DNA of 42,284 nt from Candidatus Gottesmanbacteria bacterium (lineage in GTDB: Bacteria; Patescibacteriota; Microgenomatia; UBA10105): positions 1 through 42,284 of the forward strand of contig JAHFKJ010000012.1 in assembly GCA_023245415.1 (NCBI GenBank), in the 5' to 3' direction. A program made the translations under genes and the position numbers. The notes beneath the pieces were generated by a model. That model was not told where the DNA came from and made no database searches. It saw nothing but the letters and a program-made list of their open reading frames with translations. Shown here one piece after another: positions 1 to 9,673 of the stretch (position 1 is the first letter of the stretch; the number at the start of each line of letters is the position of its first letter).

Positions 1-33
1 AACACTGACAATTATAAACTAATAAACCTCAAT

Positions 34-888
34 TTACAACAGGCTCGAACTTTTGTATATTTTTGGCTTCAGCCAGTCAGGCGGAGGAGGAAGGGATGAA
101 TCGGGAGTATTCTTCATCAAATACTCACGAACAGGAGCTTCTTCCTGCTGTTTTGGCGGACTATTTTTACGTGCACCTTGATGCAGCAAATAAGCTGCCA
201 TTTCAAAAGTTTCAGCCGAAACTTGAGGTGATACAAAATTGCGGCTCCCAAAAATCAACCCATCGTACAAGTTACTGGCGATGTCAGCATCAATGGGAAA
301 TTGTGCAGATTTAATTACACCGGCTACAATTTCCGCAACAGCTGCAGATTGTGTGACAAAATTTATTTTTCCAAATCGGGTATTTTCAGCTTTATTATCA
401 ATAACGACCACACTTTTTTCGTTAAATATGGCCGGATTTTCACTAAAATATTTACCCAAAGCATCTTTAGACATAGCCCCAACTGCAAAAATCATATCGG
501 TCATAAATCCGCTGTAGTTGTAGGATACATTTTTTTCATCAAATGTCGCAGTTTCTCCTCGCGGCTCTATAACTAAATTGAATTTGTTACCGGCTATATT
601 GTAACTCACTTTCTCTATAGATCCTTCGATATAATCGAGCGAAATAACAAAATTTTTACTGCCTAATTTTTGTTTGAGCTTATTTACTCCAACGAGGTGA
701 CTCCAACCTACAATTGCCTGTTTAGGATAATAGATAGTTACTTCCTTTTGCAGCTGCTGCAATGACAAGTACAACCCCAAAGCAGAAGCAAGGGCATCGC
801 GAGTCGCAGTTTCCGGCAAAAGTATCGTAACTGCTGTAACTGTAGTTAATAGACTGGTTAACGCCTGAATATTTTGTTGGTCGTCCAT
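34..888 (-). CDS. DHH-family phosphoesterase-like protein (NrnA-like fold, degenerate catalytic motifs)
   Basis: 284 aa ORF directly downstream of infB. RDALASALGLYLSLQQLQKEVTIYYP matches the DHH N-terminal pattern; VVVIDNKAENTRFGKINFV aligns to the IDHHxSNxxFGxxNxV region; LYDGLIFGSRNF...TFEMAAYLLHQGA aligns to the LYxGIxxDTGxF...TFxxAAxLLxxGA region. Confidence 0.75.
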   Translation of the reverse strand: MDDQQNIQALTSLLTTVTAVTILLPETATRDALASALGLYLSLQQLQKEVTIYYPKQAIVGWSHLVGVNKLKQKLGSKNFVISLDYIEGSIEKVSYNIAGNKFNLVIEPRGETATFDEKNVSYNYSGFMTDMIFAVGAMSKDALGKYFSENPAIFNEKSVVVIDNKAENTRFGKINFVTQSAAVAEIVAGVIKSAQFPIDADIASNLYDGLIFGSRNFVSPQVSAETFEMAAYLLHQGARKNSPPKQQEEAPVREYLMKNTPDSSLPPPPDWLKPKIYKSSSLL

Positions 889-900
889 AATCGGCCTAAG

Positions 901-2349
901 TTAGGCTAGTAAATCATGAATCTTATAGGATATTATAAGATCTCCAGTTTTAAAGTCAAGCTGTTTATCAAATAATATACCGCACACCGTTCCAGCCTCT
1001 GCTTTGGGAATATCTTCTTTTTTAAATTTAAGGGATTTAATTTTAGTCCGTCCTAACTCCAACTGTTTTCGCATCAACATAATTAGGTCACCCCGAACAA
1101 TCCGACCGCTTTTCACTTTACAGCCGGCGATTTTGATATCTCCCGATTGAAATTCGGCTAAAATCTCTGCTTCGCCTAAAACGTCTTCGCGTGATGTGGG
1201 GCTATTTAGAAGCTCTGTCACTTCTCTAATCTCATCAAGAAGTGTATAGATTATTGTGTATGTTTTAACTTTTACGTGCTCGATTTGTATAAGTTTCTTA
1301 ACTCCATTACTGACTTTGACATTAAAACCTATAATTAGCGCCCCCACCGATTTAGCAGTTAAAACATCAGATTCACTTACCGCACCAGTTTCTGCGAGCA
1401 CTAAATCAACTGTTTCTGCCAATTTTTCTATTATCGCGCCCAGAGATCCCGCTACATCGGCTTTGAGAATGACTTTTAATTTTTTTTGTGCGGTAATCGG
1501 AATCAACCCGATCTGTTTCTCTTCAATATGCTCTATTGCAGAATTTATTTTCGCATCTTGCGAATAAACGGTAGAACCTATCGCAGGCAACTTATCCCAT
1601 CCCATGATTTCTACAGGCTGTCCGGCGACAACGGATTGTACATGTTTTCCCAAATCACTAATCATCGCGCGGATTTTGGCCTGACTCTGATACGTATATA
1701 GGTTTTGACCAATCATTAACTTAGGAGCAGTGCAAATCACAGTTGCCAGTATCCCAATGTGTTTGTCTAACCGTGCTTCAATCACCACGCCTAACTCTTG
1801 AGGTTCATTTTTACGTAAGCCCTTAAGCTCTGTGACTAACAGTATCATCTCCAAAAGTTGGGCAATCCCTTTACCAGTTTTTGCAGATACTGGGAGCAAA
1901 ACAATATCTCCACCGAACCCTTCTACTAAAACTTCATGTTTTGCTAGCTGTTGCTTTATTGTCTCGGGATCTGCATTCGGCAGATCTATTTTATTCATTA
2001 CGACTATAAATGGAATCCCGGCCTTTTTAATCAGGTTAATTGACTCAATGGTTTGCGGCATAACTCCATCTACTGCTGAAACAACCAGAAGCGCAATATC
2101 GGCAACTTCAGATCCGAGTGATCGCATTTTGGCAAAGATTTCATGACCTGGAGTATCTATAAATGTAATTTTTGCGCCCTCTGGAGATGTAATCTGATAT
2201 GCACCGATATGCTGGGTAATTCCGCCGTGTTCTGTTAAAGCTGTCTGAGATTTGCGTATCGAATCTAAAAGTGTAGTCTTACCATGATCCACGTGCCCTA
2301 GTACTGCTACAATGGGTGGCCGTATAAGTGTTGTGTTTAACTTGATCAT
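901..2349 (-). CDS. infB: Translation initiation factor IF-2 (short form without a long N-terminal extension)
   Basis: VAVLGHVDHGKTTLLDSIRKS, FIDTPGHEIFAKMRSLGSEVADIALLVVSAVDGVMPQT, NKIDLP; IF-2 domain order. Confidence 0.97.
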   Translation of the reverse strand: MIKLNTTLIRPPIVAVLGHVDHGKTTLLDSIRKSQTALTEHGGITQHIGAYQITSPEGAKITFIDTPGHEIFAKMRSLGSEVADIALLVVSAVDGVMPQTIESINLIKKAGIPFIVVMNKIDLPNADPETIKQQLAKHEVLVEGFGGDIVLLPVSAKTGKGIAQLLEMILLVTELKGLRKNEPQELGVVIEARLDKHIGILATVICTAPKLMIGQNLYTYQSQAKIRAMISDLGKHVQSVVAGQPVEIMGWDKLPAIGSTVYSQDAKINSAIEHIEEKQIGLIPITAQKKLKVILKADVAGSLGAIIEKLAETVDLVLAETGAVSESDVLTAKSVGALIIGFNVKVSNGVKKLIQIEHVKVKTYTIIYTLLDEIREVTELLNSPTSREDVLGEAEILAEFQSGDIKIAGCKVKSGRIVRGDLIMLMRKQLELGRTKIKSLKFKKEDIPKAEAGTVCGILFDKQLDFKTGDLIISYKIHDLLA

Positions 2350-2387
2350 ACGATAATCGTGAAATAATCCAACGTCCTTTCATACAA

Positions 2388-3167
2388 TCACTTCGGATTT
2401 GGTATATTTTCTGGATGAACTATATCACTTGCAAGCGGAGTGTCTGCATGATCTGTTTGAGGTGGAGATATAGGCGTCGAAGAAATATCAGTCTCGGTGA
2501 TTTTTGGAACTTCACTCGATGCATTTGTATCCACATCTTTTGGGGAAGTTGTGATTACAGCTTTTGATGAATTTAACTCAGTTATTTGTGGCTTACCCTT
2601 ACTTTTCAGATCCAGTTTCCATCCCGTTAGTCGGGCGGCTAAACGCACATTTTGGCCCTCACGACCAATCGCGAGTGACAGTTGATCATCCGGAACAAGC
2701 ACCTCTGCTGAGTGCGTCTTATCATTGAGTGTGACTTGTAAGTCTTTAGCAGGTGATAATGCAGCAATAATAAACGTTTTAGCATCATCACTCCATTGTA
2801 TGATATCTATCCGTTCCTCGCCTCCAAGTTCTGATATCACAGCTTGAACCCGTACACCCTTCTGACCTACACACGATCCAACCGGATCAACCCCTGCTTG
2901 CGTCGAAAAGACGGCGACTTTTGAACGGCTTCCAGGTTCACGGGCGACATCTTTAATTTCGACTGCCTGTTGCGATACTTCAGGCACTTCTCTTTTAAAT
3001 AGTCCTGAAACTAAATTTTTGTGTGCCCGAGAAACAATAATTTCATTTCCCCGATAAGTTTCTCGTACTCCTTCTATATAAAATGAGAGGCGCTGATTGA
3101 GCCGATACCGTTCATTAGGAACTTGTTCGTTGGGCGGCATCACCGCTTGTGCTGCCAATATCCACAA
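2388..3167 (-). pseudogene. nusA: Transcription factor NusA, C-terminal part (S1/KH), in the +1 frame relative to the N-terminal part
   Basis: QAVMPPNEQVPNERYRLNQRLSFYIEGVRE (S1 end), then DPVGSCVGQKGVRVQAVISELGGEERIDIIQWS and LAIGREGQNVRLAARLTGWKLDL (KH domains). Lacks the NusA N-terminus. Confidence 0.85.
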
Positions 3168-3540
3168 TTATATTAGCCCCATCAAACCGCAAAATCATTC
3201 CTGAAACAATCGAACCTATCTTGGCTGAATAATCTGATAAAATTGCTTGTTTTTCAGCTTCACGAATGCGCTGCAATATAACCTGTTTAGCGGTTTGCGC
3301 AGCGATTCTTCCAAATCCCGGCGGGGTCACATCTTTGTCATCCTGAAAGATTTTAGCTTCACCGTTATCCGAGTTAAGTTGAACTTCCAGCTTTTCTAAA
3401 TCCGTAGTTCCGTAATCTTTACGGTAGGCAGCCATAATTGCGGCTTTGATAGTCTCCAAAACAACTTGGGGGTCAATACCCCGTTCCGTGGCTACTTGAT
3501 TTAAGGCTAGAGCAAATTCACTTCTGACAATTGCCGGCAT
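3115..3540 (-). pseudogene. nusA: Transcription factor NusA, N-terminal part; frame breaks in S1
   Basis: NusA N-terminal domain followed by GSIVSGMILRFDGANIIVDIGST, then loss of homology at SGDAAQRTSS. The missing QAVMPPNEQ continues in the overlapping ORF. Confidence 0.85.
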
Positions 3541-3548
3541 AATTTAAT

Positions 3549-3571
3549 AAAAAAGGCGGGATTTTCCCACC
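3549..3571 (-). terminator. Terminator-like hairpin in the nusA leader (possible attenuator)
   Basis: Minus strand GGTGGG-AAAAT-CCCGCC followed by TTTTTT, between the predicted transcription start and the nusA ATG. Confidence 0.55.
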
Positions 3572-3583
3572 TCTTATTTTCTT

Positions 3584-3611
3584 ATTATACCACTAAAACG
3601 ACTACCGTCAA
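3584..3611 (-). promoter_or_regulatory. Sigma70-type promoter for nusA-infB (TTGACG-N16-TATAAT)
   Basis: Minus strand: TTGACG at 3611-3606, TATAAT at 3589-3584, 16-nt spacer; nusA ATG at 3540. Confidence 0.7.
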
Positions 3612-3673
3612 TCTAGTGAACCTCTTTCTTTATTGACTTCGCTTTTTTTTATATGTCATACTGAAATAATTAC

Positions 3674-5869
3674 ATGGAAACGACTGTTCAACCGCAATAT
3701 GTAATGAAGAAGAAAAGTCCCCCGATATTGGTGATAGTAATATTACTATTGCTGTTTTTGTTGGGCGTTGGGGGGATAGCGTATACGTACTTTATAACGC
3801 CTGAACGGATATCATCAAAAAATATTTCTCATATTTCTGAATTTAATCCGGATGACCCGTTTTTTCAGCAGGCAGCACTTGCTGATTCAAATTCAATAGA
3901 ACAACATTATGTGTCTAATAAACTTAATATCGCATTCGACTATAACGGAGCCAAGTGGCAATTATCTCAATTGCCTCTCAACATAACACTGATCAACAAA
4001 TCAAAACAGGTGAACGCAACCGGTTTGGCTTATGAAACTATCGTTGTATCACGATTTACACCAAAAAATTTTGAATCCTCAGATCTTATTGCTGCCCAAA
4101 AATACTATGAGACCAATATTAAAATTGAAATTCAAAATCATAAACAAATCAAATTTATTAAAACATATACCACGCATATTGGAGGAAAAGATGTTTTTGT
4201 GAGTGATTACTCATATACAGATTATGCAGGAAATTTTGTGTATACAAAGGATTATTTTTGGATTTACCTTGGACAAGGCATTCGCCTACTCTATTCAATA
4301 CCCGGTAATATATCAACATCAAACGAGGAAATAGAAAGAATACTTGCGTCAATTATTTCTGCCGATTCAATTCCTGTCGTTCCACCAAAAGTAAAAGGCG
4401 TATCGACTTCACAGGATGAGGGTGAGCGCATGGTGATTGAGAACAAATCAGCAGTAGTTAGAATATTCAAACGCGTCTGCGGAGAGCTGAGCAACATCAA
4501 ACTTCCATTTCCAAGCATGAATGGTAAAAAATACAAATATTGTTCTGCCGGATGGGGTAGCGGATTTTTTGTAAATCACGAAGGATATATTGCTACAAAT
4601 GGCCATGTCGCCATAATCACCAAGGAAGATGCTGTATTTGACTCAATTTATAGCGGATTTTCATACGATTTTTTGAAAGATTTACTGCGTGATACATTGC
4701 GTGTGAAATTAACTCAGGAATTGGGATCATCGGCAAAGAATATTCCCGACTCCACATTGGATCAATTTATTGATGAGTTTGTCAAAGATAAAGTAATTTC
4801 AAATCCTGATGCTTTAACTACAATCGCAGCCGGAGCAGTCGAGGACATCAAAGCGGGTAGTTTATCTGCCCAAAATCTCTCTGACGAGACTTTTATTCAA
4901 AATTCCCAAGATCCTATTCTTATAAACGATAAAGATTGGAGTGTCAAAAATCCAGAGCGCTTTCTCAAAGCCGAACTCGTAGGTTTTGACTACGAATCAA
5001 GGTTAACAGCAAAAAATGTTGATAAATTTAGTACATCAGACGTCGCGCTTCTAAAAGTTAAAGCAAGTGAATATCCATCGGTAACTCTGGGTGAATCAAC
5101 AAATTTAGAGCTGGGAACACCCATTTATGTCATAGGCTATCCCGGAGTAAGTACCGATATTTCACTTCTTGATGATTCTTCAAAAGTACAACAGACCATC
5201 ACAAAAGGAATCGTAAGTGCTTTCAAAGAAGCAGCAGGAGATAAGAAAAAATTAATTCAAATTGACGCTTCAATTGCAGGCGGCAATAGCGGCGGCCCGG
5301 CTTTTACCAAAGAAGGTAAAGTTATCGGTATTGCTACGTATAAAGTTTTAACGGAGTCAGCTGACTTCAATTTTTTACGCGATATAGCAGACCTTAAAAC
5401 ACTTATGCAAAAGTATACAGTAACTAATACTGCTGGTCCAGTAACCTTATTCTGGAAAGAAGGTTTGGATAATTTTGCCAAAAAATATTATAAACGCGCC
5501 ATCGTTAATTTTAAAGAAGTTCAAAAGTTATATGCAGTACACCCTGATGTAAGTAAATTTATTGAACAGTCAAATACTAAAATAGCTCAGGGTGAAGATG
5601 TTACACCAATCTTTACGCTTCTTAACCATGATTATGGTAAATTTGAAGCTACTGTGATGGAAGTTTCCATTGGCATGATGTTTATTTCCGGTGTTTTACT
5701 CGTTTTAGTTATTATTCGCTCAAAAAGAAAACACAATCTCTGGGGTCCAGGATCTACGTATACCAATCCTTCTCCAAATATACCTATTCCAACTTCATAT
5801 ATTCCTCCCGTTCCACCGATTAACCCACCAATAAATGAGTCTAACTTACCTTCACCGCAACCGTTATAA
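3674..5869 (+). CDS. Membrane-anchored trypsin-like (S1C/HtrA-like) serine protease, no PDZ domain recognised
   Basis: N-terminal TM; GSGFFVNHEGYIATNGHV (His), SDVALLKV (Asp), DASIAGGNSGGPAF (Ser); second TM and Pro-rich tail at the C-terminus. Confidence 0.85.
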   Translation: METTVQPQYVMKKKSPPILVIVILLLLFLLGVGGIAYTYFITPERISSKNISHISEFNPDDPFFQQAALADSNSIEQHYVSNKLNIAFDYNGAKWQLSQLPLNITLINKSKQVNATGLAYETIVVSRFTPKNFESSDLIAAQKYYETNIKIEIQNHKQIKFIKTYTTHIGGKDVFVSDYSYTDYAGNFVYTKDYFWIYLGQGIRLLYSIPGNISTSNEEIERILASIISADSIPVVPPKVKGVSTSQDEGERMVIENKSAVVRIFKRVCGELSNIKLPFPSMNGKKYKYCSAGWGSGFFVNHEGYIATNGHVAIITKEDAVFDSIYSGFSYDFLKDLLRDTLRVKLTQELGSSAKNIPDSTLDQFIDEFVKDKVISNPDALTTIAAGAVEDIKAGSLSAQNLSDETFIQNSQDPILINDKDWSVKNPERFLKAELVGFDYESRLTAKNVDKFSTSDVALLKVKASEYPSVTLGESTNLELGTPIYVIGYPGVSTDISLLDDSSKVQQTITKGIVSAFKEAAGDKKKLIQIDASIAGGNSGGPAFTKEGKVIGIATYKVLTESADFNFLRDIADLKTLMQKYTVTNTAGPVTLFWKEGLDNFAKKYYKRAIVNFKEVQKLYAVHPDVSKFIEQSNTKIAQGEDVTPIFTLLNHDYGKFEATVMEVSIGMMFISGVLLVLVIIRSKRKHNLWGPGSTYTNPSPNIPIPTSYIPPVPPINPPINESNLPSPQPL

Positions 5870-5917
5870 ACTGGGCATATTCCAATTAAAATTGATGGAG
5901 AAAAAATCGAAAGTTGT

Positions 5918-6772
5918 CTAACTCACTCTTCTAAGTTCTTCTAATAATTCTTTTTGCTGTCTATTAAGATGAGTCGGTACAGCGATCAGTATGCGCACAT
6001 ATTGATCTCCTCGGCCGCTACCTCTCACATGAGGAATACCTTGACCGCTAAGCCGCATGAGAGTTCCCGGCTGAACTCCGGATTTAATGCGTAATTTAAT
6101 GTTACCATCGATTGTAGGTATGTCTGCCACGGTACCAAGCGCCGCGTCCGCAAATGAAATATGTGTATCAATATATATATCGTCAGCTTCACGACGAAAT
6201 TGTTTGTCATGTTTAACTGAAATCACCAGATCAAATTCATCAAAGCGGATTCGCGTACCTTCATCTACTCCGGCGGGAATCTTGATTGTTTTTCTTTTGC
6301 CATCAATATCGACATCTTTTGAAACACCTTTAACCGCATCCATAAAGTCTATTTGCAAAGAATAAACTTGTTTACGTGCCTGTTTCCTGCCAAACGGAGA
6401 CCCGCCGAAAAACTGCTCAAAAATATCGAACGGGTCAGAAACCCCAAAATCTGAAAAATCAAACCCTTGCCCTCCACTTGAGTAAGAGTAACTAAACGGT
6501 CCCTGACCAGATGCGCCTCCTGCAAACGGTCCCTGACCGGCACCTTGCTGGAATGCAGAGTGACCGTATTGGTCATACGCAACTTTTTTTTGGGGATTGG
6601 ACAAAATTTCGTATGCTTCATTGACTTCTTTGAATTTACTTTCTGCCTCCTTGGTCTTATTCCGATCTGGATGCCATTGCAAAGCCATTTTTCGATAAGC
6701 CTGCTTCAACTCAGTCTCAGAAGCTGATTTGGATACACCTAAAATTTCGTAATAATCACGACTTGTCACCAT
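5918..6772 (-). CDS. dnaJ: DnaJ-family co-chaperone without the zinc-finger domain (CbpA-like architecture)
   Basis: J domain [33 protein letters not shown] with HPD; G/F-rich linker; C-terminal substrate-binding domain; no CxxCxGxG repeats. Confidence 0.92.
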   Translation of the reverse strand: MVTSRDYYEILGVSKSASETELKQAYRKMALQWHPDRNKTKEAESKFKEVNEAYEILSNPQKKVAYDQYGHSAFQQGAGQGPFAGGASGQGPFSYSYSSGGQGFDFSDFGVSDPFDIFEQFFGGSPFGRKQARKQVYSLQIDFMDAVKGVSKDVDIDGKRKTIKIPAGVDEGTRIRFDEFDLVISVKHDKQFRREADDIYIDTHISFADAALGTVADIPTIDGNIKLRIKSGVQPGTLMRLSGQGIPHVRGSGRGDQYVRILIAVPTHLNRQQKELLEELRRVS

Positions 6773-6777
6773 AATGG

Positions 6778-7062
6778 TTATCTATACTTATTAAAATAGT
6801 CATCATTCATTCTCAGGGATTTAGAAGCGTTTTGTTGAGGTAGGAATTGCCAATATAAATAAATTCCTCCTATAATTACTAAAATAAAGATAATTAATAT
6901 TAAAAAATTTCGTATACTCGACTTGGAAAATTCTTTATTATTGTAAAAAATTTCTTTTCCTTGTTTACCCCGAGCCAAATTATACAAAACAAAAATTACA
7001 ATAATCGGTCCGAAACCAAAAATGATTCCCTTTAATATTTCGATCGTGCGAGCGATAAACAT
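6778..7062 (-). CDS. Small hypothetical membrane protein
   Basis: 94 aa, two hydrophobic segments, sits between dnaK and dnaJ on the same strand. Confidence 0.5.
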   Translation of the reverse strand: MFIARTIEILKGIIFGFGPIIVIFVLYNLARGKQGKEIFYNNKEFSKSSIRNFLILIIFILVIIGGIYLYWQFLPQQNASKSLRMNDDYFNKYR

Positions 7063-7090
7063 ATTTAGTTTCGGGATTGAATTTATAAAT

Positions 7091-7113
7091 CAGGCGCGCA
7101 AAAAGCGCGCCTG
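7091..7113. terminator. GC-rich hairpin between dnaK and the downstream genes
   Basis: Perfect 9-bp inverted repeat CAGGCGCGC-AAAAA-GCGCGCCTG, 26 nt past the dnaK stop; no strong U-tract follows. Confidence 0.55.
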
Positions 7114-7138
7114 TAATTATTCACTACATTTTATTTTA

Positions 7139-9073
7139 TTAACTGACCACTTCCCCTTCTTCAGCTTTTTTGTTTTCTTTCTTCTGGTCTTTTTTCTCAC
7201 CATTCGTCTTTTCTGTATCTGAAGCTGGTTGACCAGCTGCTGGTGACTGTTGACCTGATTGCCCATCTTGTGGTGAGCCTGCCGAACCATACATCGCTTC
7301 CCCAACTTTGGATAAAGCGTCAGATAAATCTTTGGTCAGCCGCTCCATTTCTTCTTTGTCAGCGCTTTCCAACTTATCCTTTAACGCCTTAATTTTTTCT
7401 TCAACATCCTTTTTCACTTCCGGCTTAACTTTGTCACCCGCATCTTTGAGCGATTTTTCCGCAGTATATACCATGCTGTCTGCCTGATTTTTCACTTCAA
7501 TTTTTTCCTTGGCAAGTGTATCTTCCTGGGCATGCACTTCGGCCTCTTTCTGCATTCGGTCTATTTCTTCCTTAGATAATCCCGTGGAACCGGTGATGCG
7601 GATACTTTGCGATTTTCCAGTGGCTTTATCTTTAGCACCAACGTTCAGAATTCCATTCGCGTCAATATCGTACGTCACCTCTATTTGAGGTACGCCCCGG
7701 GGAGCAGTTGGAATACCATCCAGATGAAATTGCCCCAATGATTTATTGTCTTTTGCCATTGGCCGCTCGCCTTGTAAAATATTAATCTCAACAGAAGTCT
7801 GGTTATCAGCTGCTGTTGAAAAAATCTGAGATTTACTGGTTGGAATAGTTGAGTTTCTGGTAATAAGCGGCGTTGCTACTCCTCCCAAAGTTTCAACTCC
7901 AAGTGTTAACGGTGTCACATCAAGAAGCAGAATATCTTTAACGTCTCCGGCCAATACTCCACCTTGAACCGCAGCTCCAACTGCGACAACTTCATCCGGA
8001 TTGACTGATTTATTCGGTTCTTTACCAAAGAAATTCTTAACCGTTTCGATTACTTTAGGCATCCGGGTCATTCCACCGACTAAGACTATTTCATTAATAT
8101 TTTTCGCTTCTATTCCGGCATCTTTAAGGCATGCTTTCACCGGCGCGATAGTTTTTTGGACTAATTCATCAACGATGGATTCAAATTTTGCCCGCGTTAA
8201 TTTCATCACCAAGTGTAAGGGACCATCTTTTCCCTGAGTAATAAAGGGTAAATTGACCTCTGCTTCCATAGAACTTGAGAGTTCAATCTTGGCTTTTTCC
8301 GCAGCATCCCGCAGCCGCTGCAGGGCTTGCGGGTCTTTGGTCAAATCGACCGAATTTTCTTTTTTAAATTCCTCCGCAAAAAAGTGCAGAATTAACTGGT
8401 CAAAATCGTCGCCGCCAAGGTGGGTATCGCCATTCGTGGCTTTGACTTCAAATACACCTTCACCCAGCTCTAATACGGTAATATCAAATGTACCTCCACC
8501 AAGATCATAAACAGCTACGGTGTGAGCATTTTTTTTGTCCAGTCCATACGCCAGTGCTGCTGCTGTGGGCTCATTGATTATCCGCATTACCTCAAGTCCG
8601 GCAATCTCTCCGGCTTGTTTGGTAGCTTGACGCTGGGCATCATCAAAATAAGCGGGCACAGTAATCACTGCCTGTTTAACTTCCGATCCCAAATAACTTT
8701 CAGCGTCTTTTTTTATTTTGGCAAGAATCATTGAAGATATTTCTTGCGGGGTATATGACTTTCCTTCGACTTCAACGATAGCCATACCATCTCGTCCGGA
8801 TTTGATCATATATGGCAACCACTTCATATCACGCTGTACTGACGGATCATTAAGTTTTCTTCCCATGAGACGTTTGACTGAAAAAATAGTGTTCTTCGGA
8901 TGCATGACTATTTGACGTTTTGCCACATCTCCAACAATACGTTTCGCCGGATCAACAACTGAAGGAATCACATTTCTGCCTTCTGCTGAGTGAATGACTT
9001 TGGGAGAACCTCCCTCCATGACTGCTACACAGGAATTAGTGGTACCTAGATCGATCCCGATAATTTTTGACAT
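7139..9073 (-). CDS. dnaK: Chaperone DnaK (Hsp70)
   Basis: [70 protein letters not shown] ribosome-binding site upstream. Confidence 0.99.
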   Translation of the reverse strand: MSKIIGIDLGTTNSCVAVMEGGSPKVIHSAEGRNVIPSVVDPAKRIVGDVAKRQIVMHPKNTIFSVKRLMGRKLNDPSVQRDMKWLPYMIKSGRDGMAIVEVEGKSYTPQEISSMILAKIKKDAESYLGSEVKQAVITVPAYFDDAQRQATKQAGEIAGLEVMRIINEPTAAALAYGLDKKNAHTVAVYDLGGGTFDITVLELGEGVFEVKATNGDTHLGGDDFDQLILHFFAEEFKKENSVDLTKDPQALQRLRDAAEKAKIELSSSMEAEVNLPFITQGKDGPLHLVMKLTRAKFESIVDELVQKTIAPVKACLKDAGIEAKNINEIVLVGGMTRMPKVIETVKNFFGKEPNKSVNPDEVVAVGAAVQGGVLAGDVKDILLLDVTPLTLGVETLGGVATPLITRNSTIPTSKSQIFSTAADNQTSVEINILQGERPMAKDNKSLGQFHLDGIPTAPRGVPQIEVTYDIDANGILNVGAKDKATGKSQSIRITGSTGLSKEEIDRMQKEAEVHAQEDTLAKEKIEVKNQADSMVYTAEKSLKDAGDKVKPEVKKDVEEKIKALKDKLESADKEEMERLTKDLSDALSKVGEAMYGSAGSPQDGQSGQQSPAAGQPASDTEKTNGEKKDQKKENKKAEEGEVVS

Positions 9074-9143
9074 ATATCCTCCTTAATTAATGTGACAAGT
9101 GACAGGTGAGAAGTAAATTATTACGTTCTTGTCTCTTATTTTT

Positions 9144-9668
9144 TCACTTGTCGCTTTTTTTACTTACTTTTACTTGGGCAGCTCTAAGAACTGAGCCGTA
9201 CATCGTATATCCGGCCCGATATTCTTCTAATACTTTATTATCTTCTTTTCCGTCTTCTGCACTTAACGCTTCCATGCTGACAACATCATATGTTTTTCCA
9301 ACCGCTTCTATACGCTTGACGCCCTCATTTTCAAGAATTGTCGCCAGTTTTTTAAGAGCTAAACTAAGTCCCTGGTCTTTAATATGCACAGCAGCTTTCT
9401 CCAAGTCGTCAATCACCGGTAAAAATTTTTCGATTAAGTTTTTACTTAAAAACTTTATATATTCAGTTTTTTCGATTAACATTCGCTTTTCTTGATTTTG
9501 ATAGTCTGCGATCGCCCGCTTCCAGCGATTTGTCATCTCTTCCAGTTGTTCTTTTAATTCAGCAATTTCTTTTTCTTTCATCTTACTGTCAATGACAGAG
9601 TCTTCCTGCACCTGTTCAGCTTTTGGTTTTGGATCTTGTTTTATAGATGTATCGGCTGATTTTTGCAT
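9144..9668 (-). CDS. grpE: Nucleotide exchange factor GrpE
   Basis: Start set at MQKSADTS rather than the longer ORF. LEEMTNRWKRAIADYQNQEKRM...FLPVIDDLEKA...VKRIEAVGKTYD is GrpE-like; located hrcA-grpE-dnaK. Confidence 0.92.
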   Translation of the reverse strand: MQKSADTSIKQDPKPKAEQVQEDSVIDSKMKEKEIAELKEQLEEMTNRWKRAIADYQNQEKRMLIEKTEYIKFLSKNLIEKFLPVIDDLEKAAVHIKDQGLSLALKKLATILENEGVKRIEAVGKTYDVVSMEALSAEDGKEDNKVLEEYRAGYTMYGSVLRAAQVKVSKKSDK

Positions 9669-9673
9669 AGAAT

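Noticed and set aside
8001-8915. Plus-strand ORFs opposite dnaK
   Set aside because: Antisense shadow ORFs of a strongly conserved gene.
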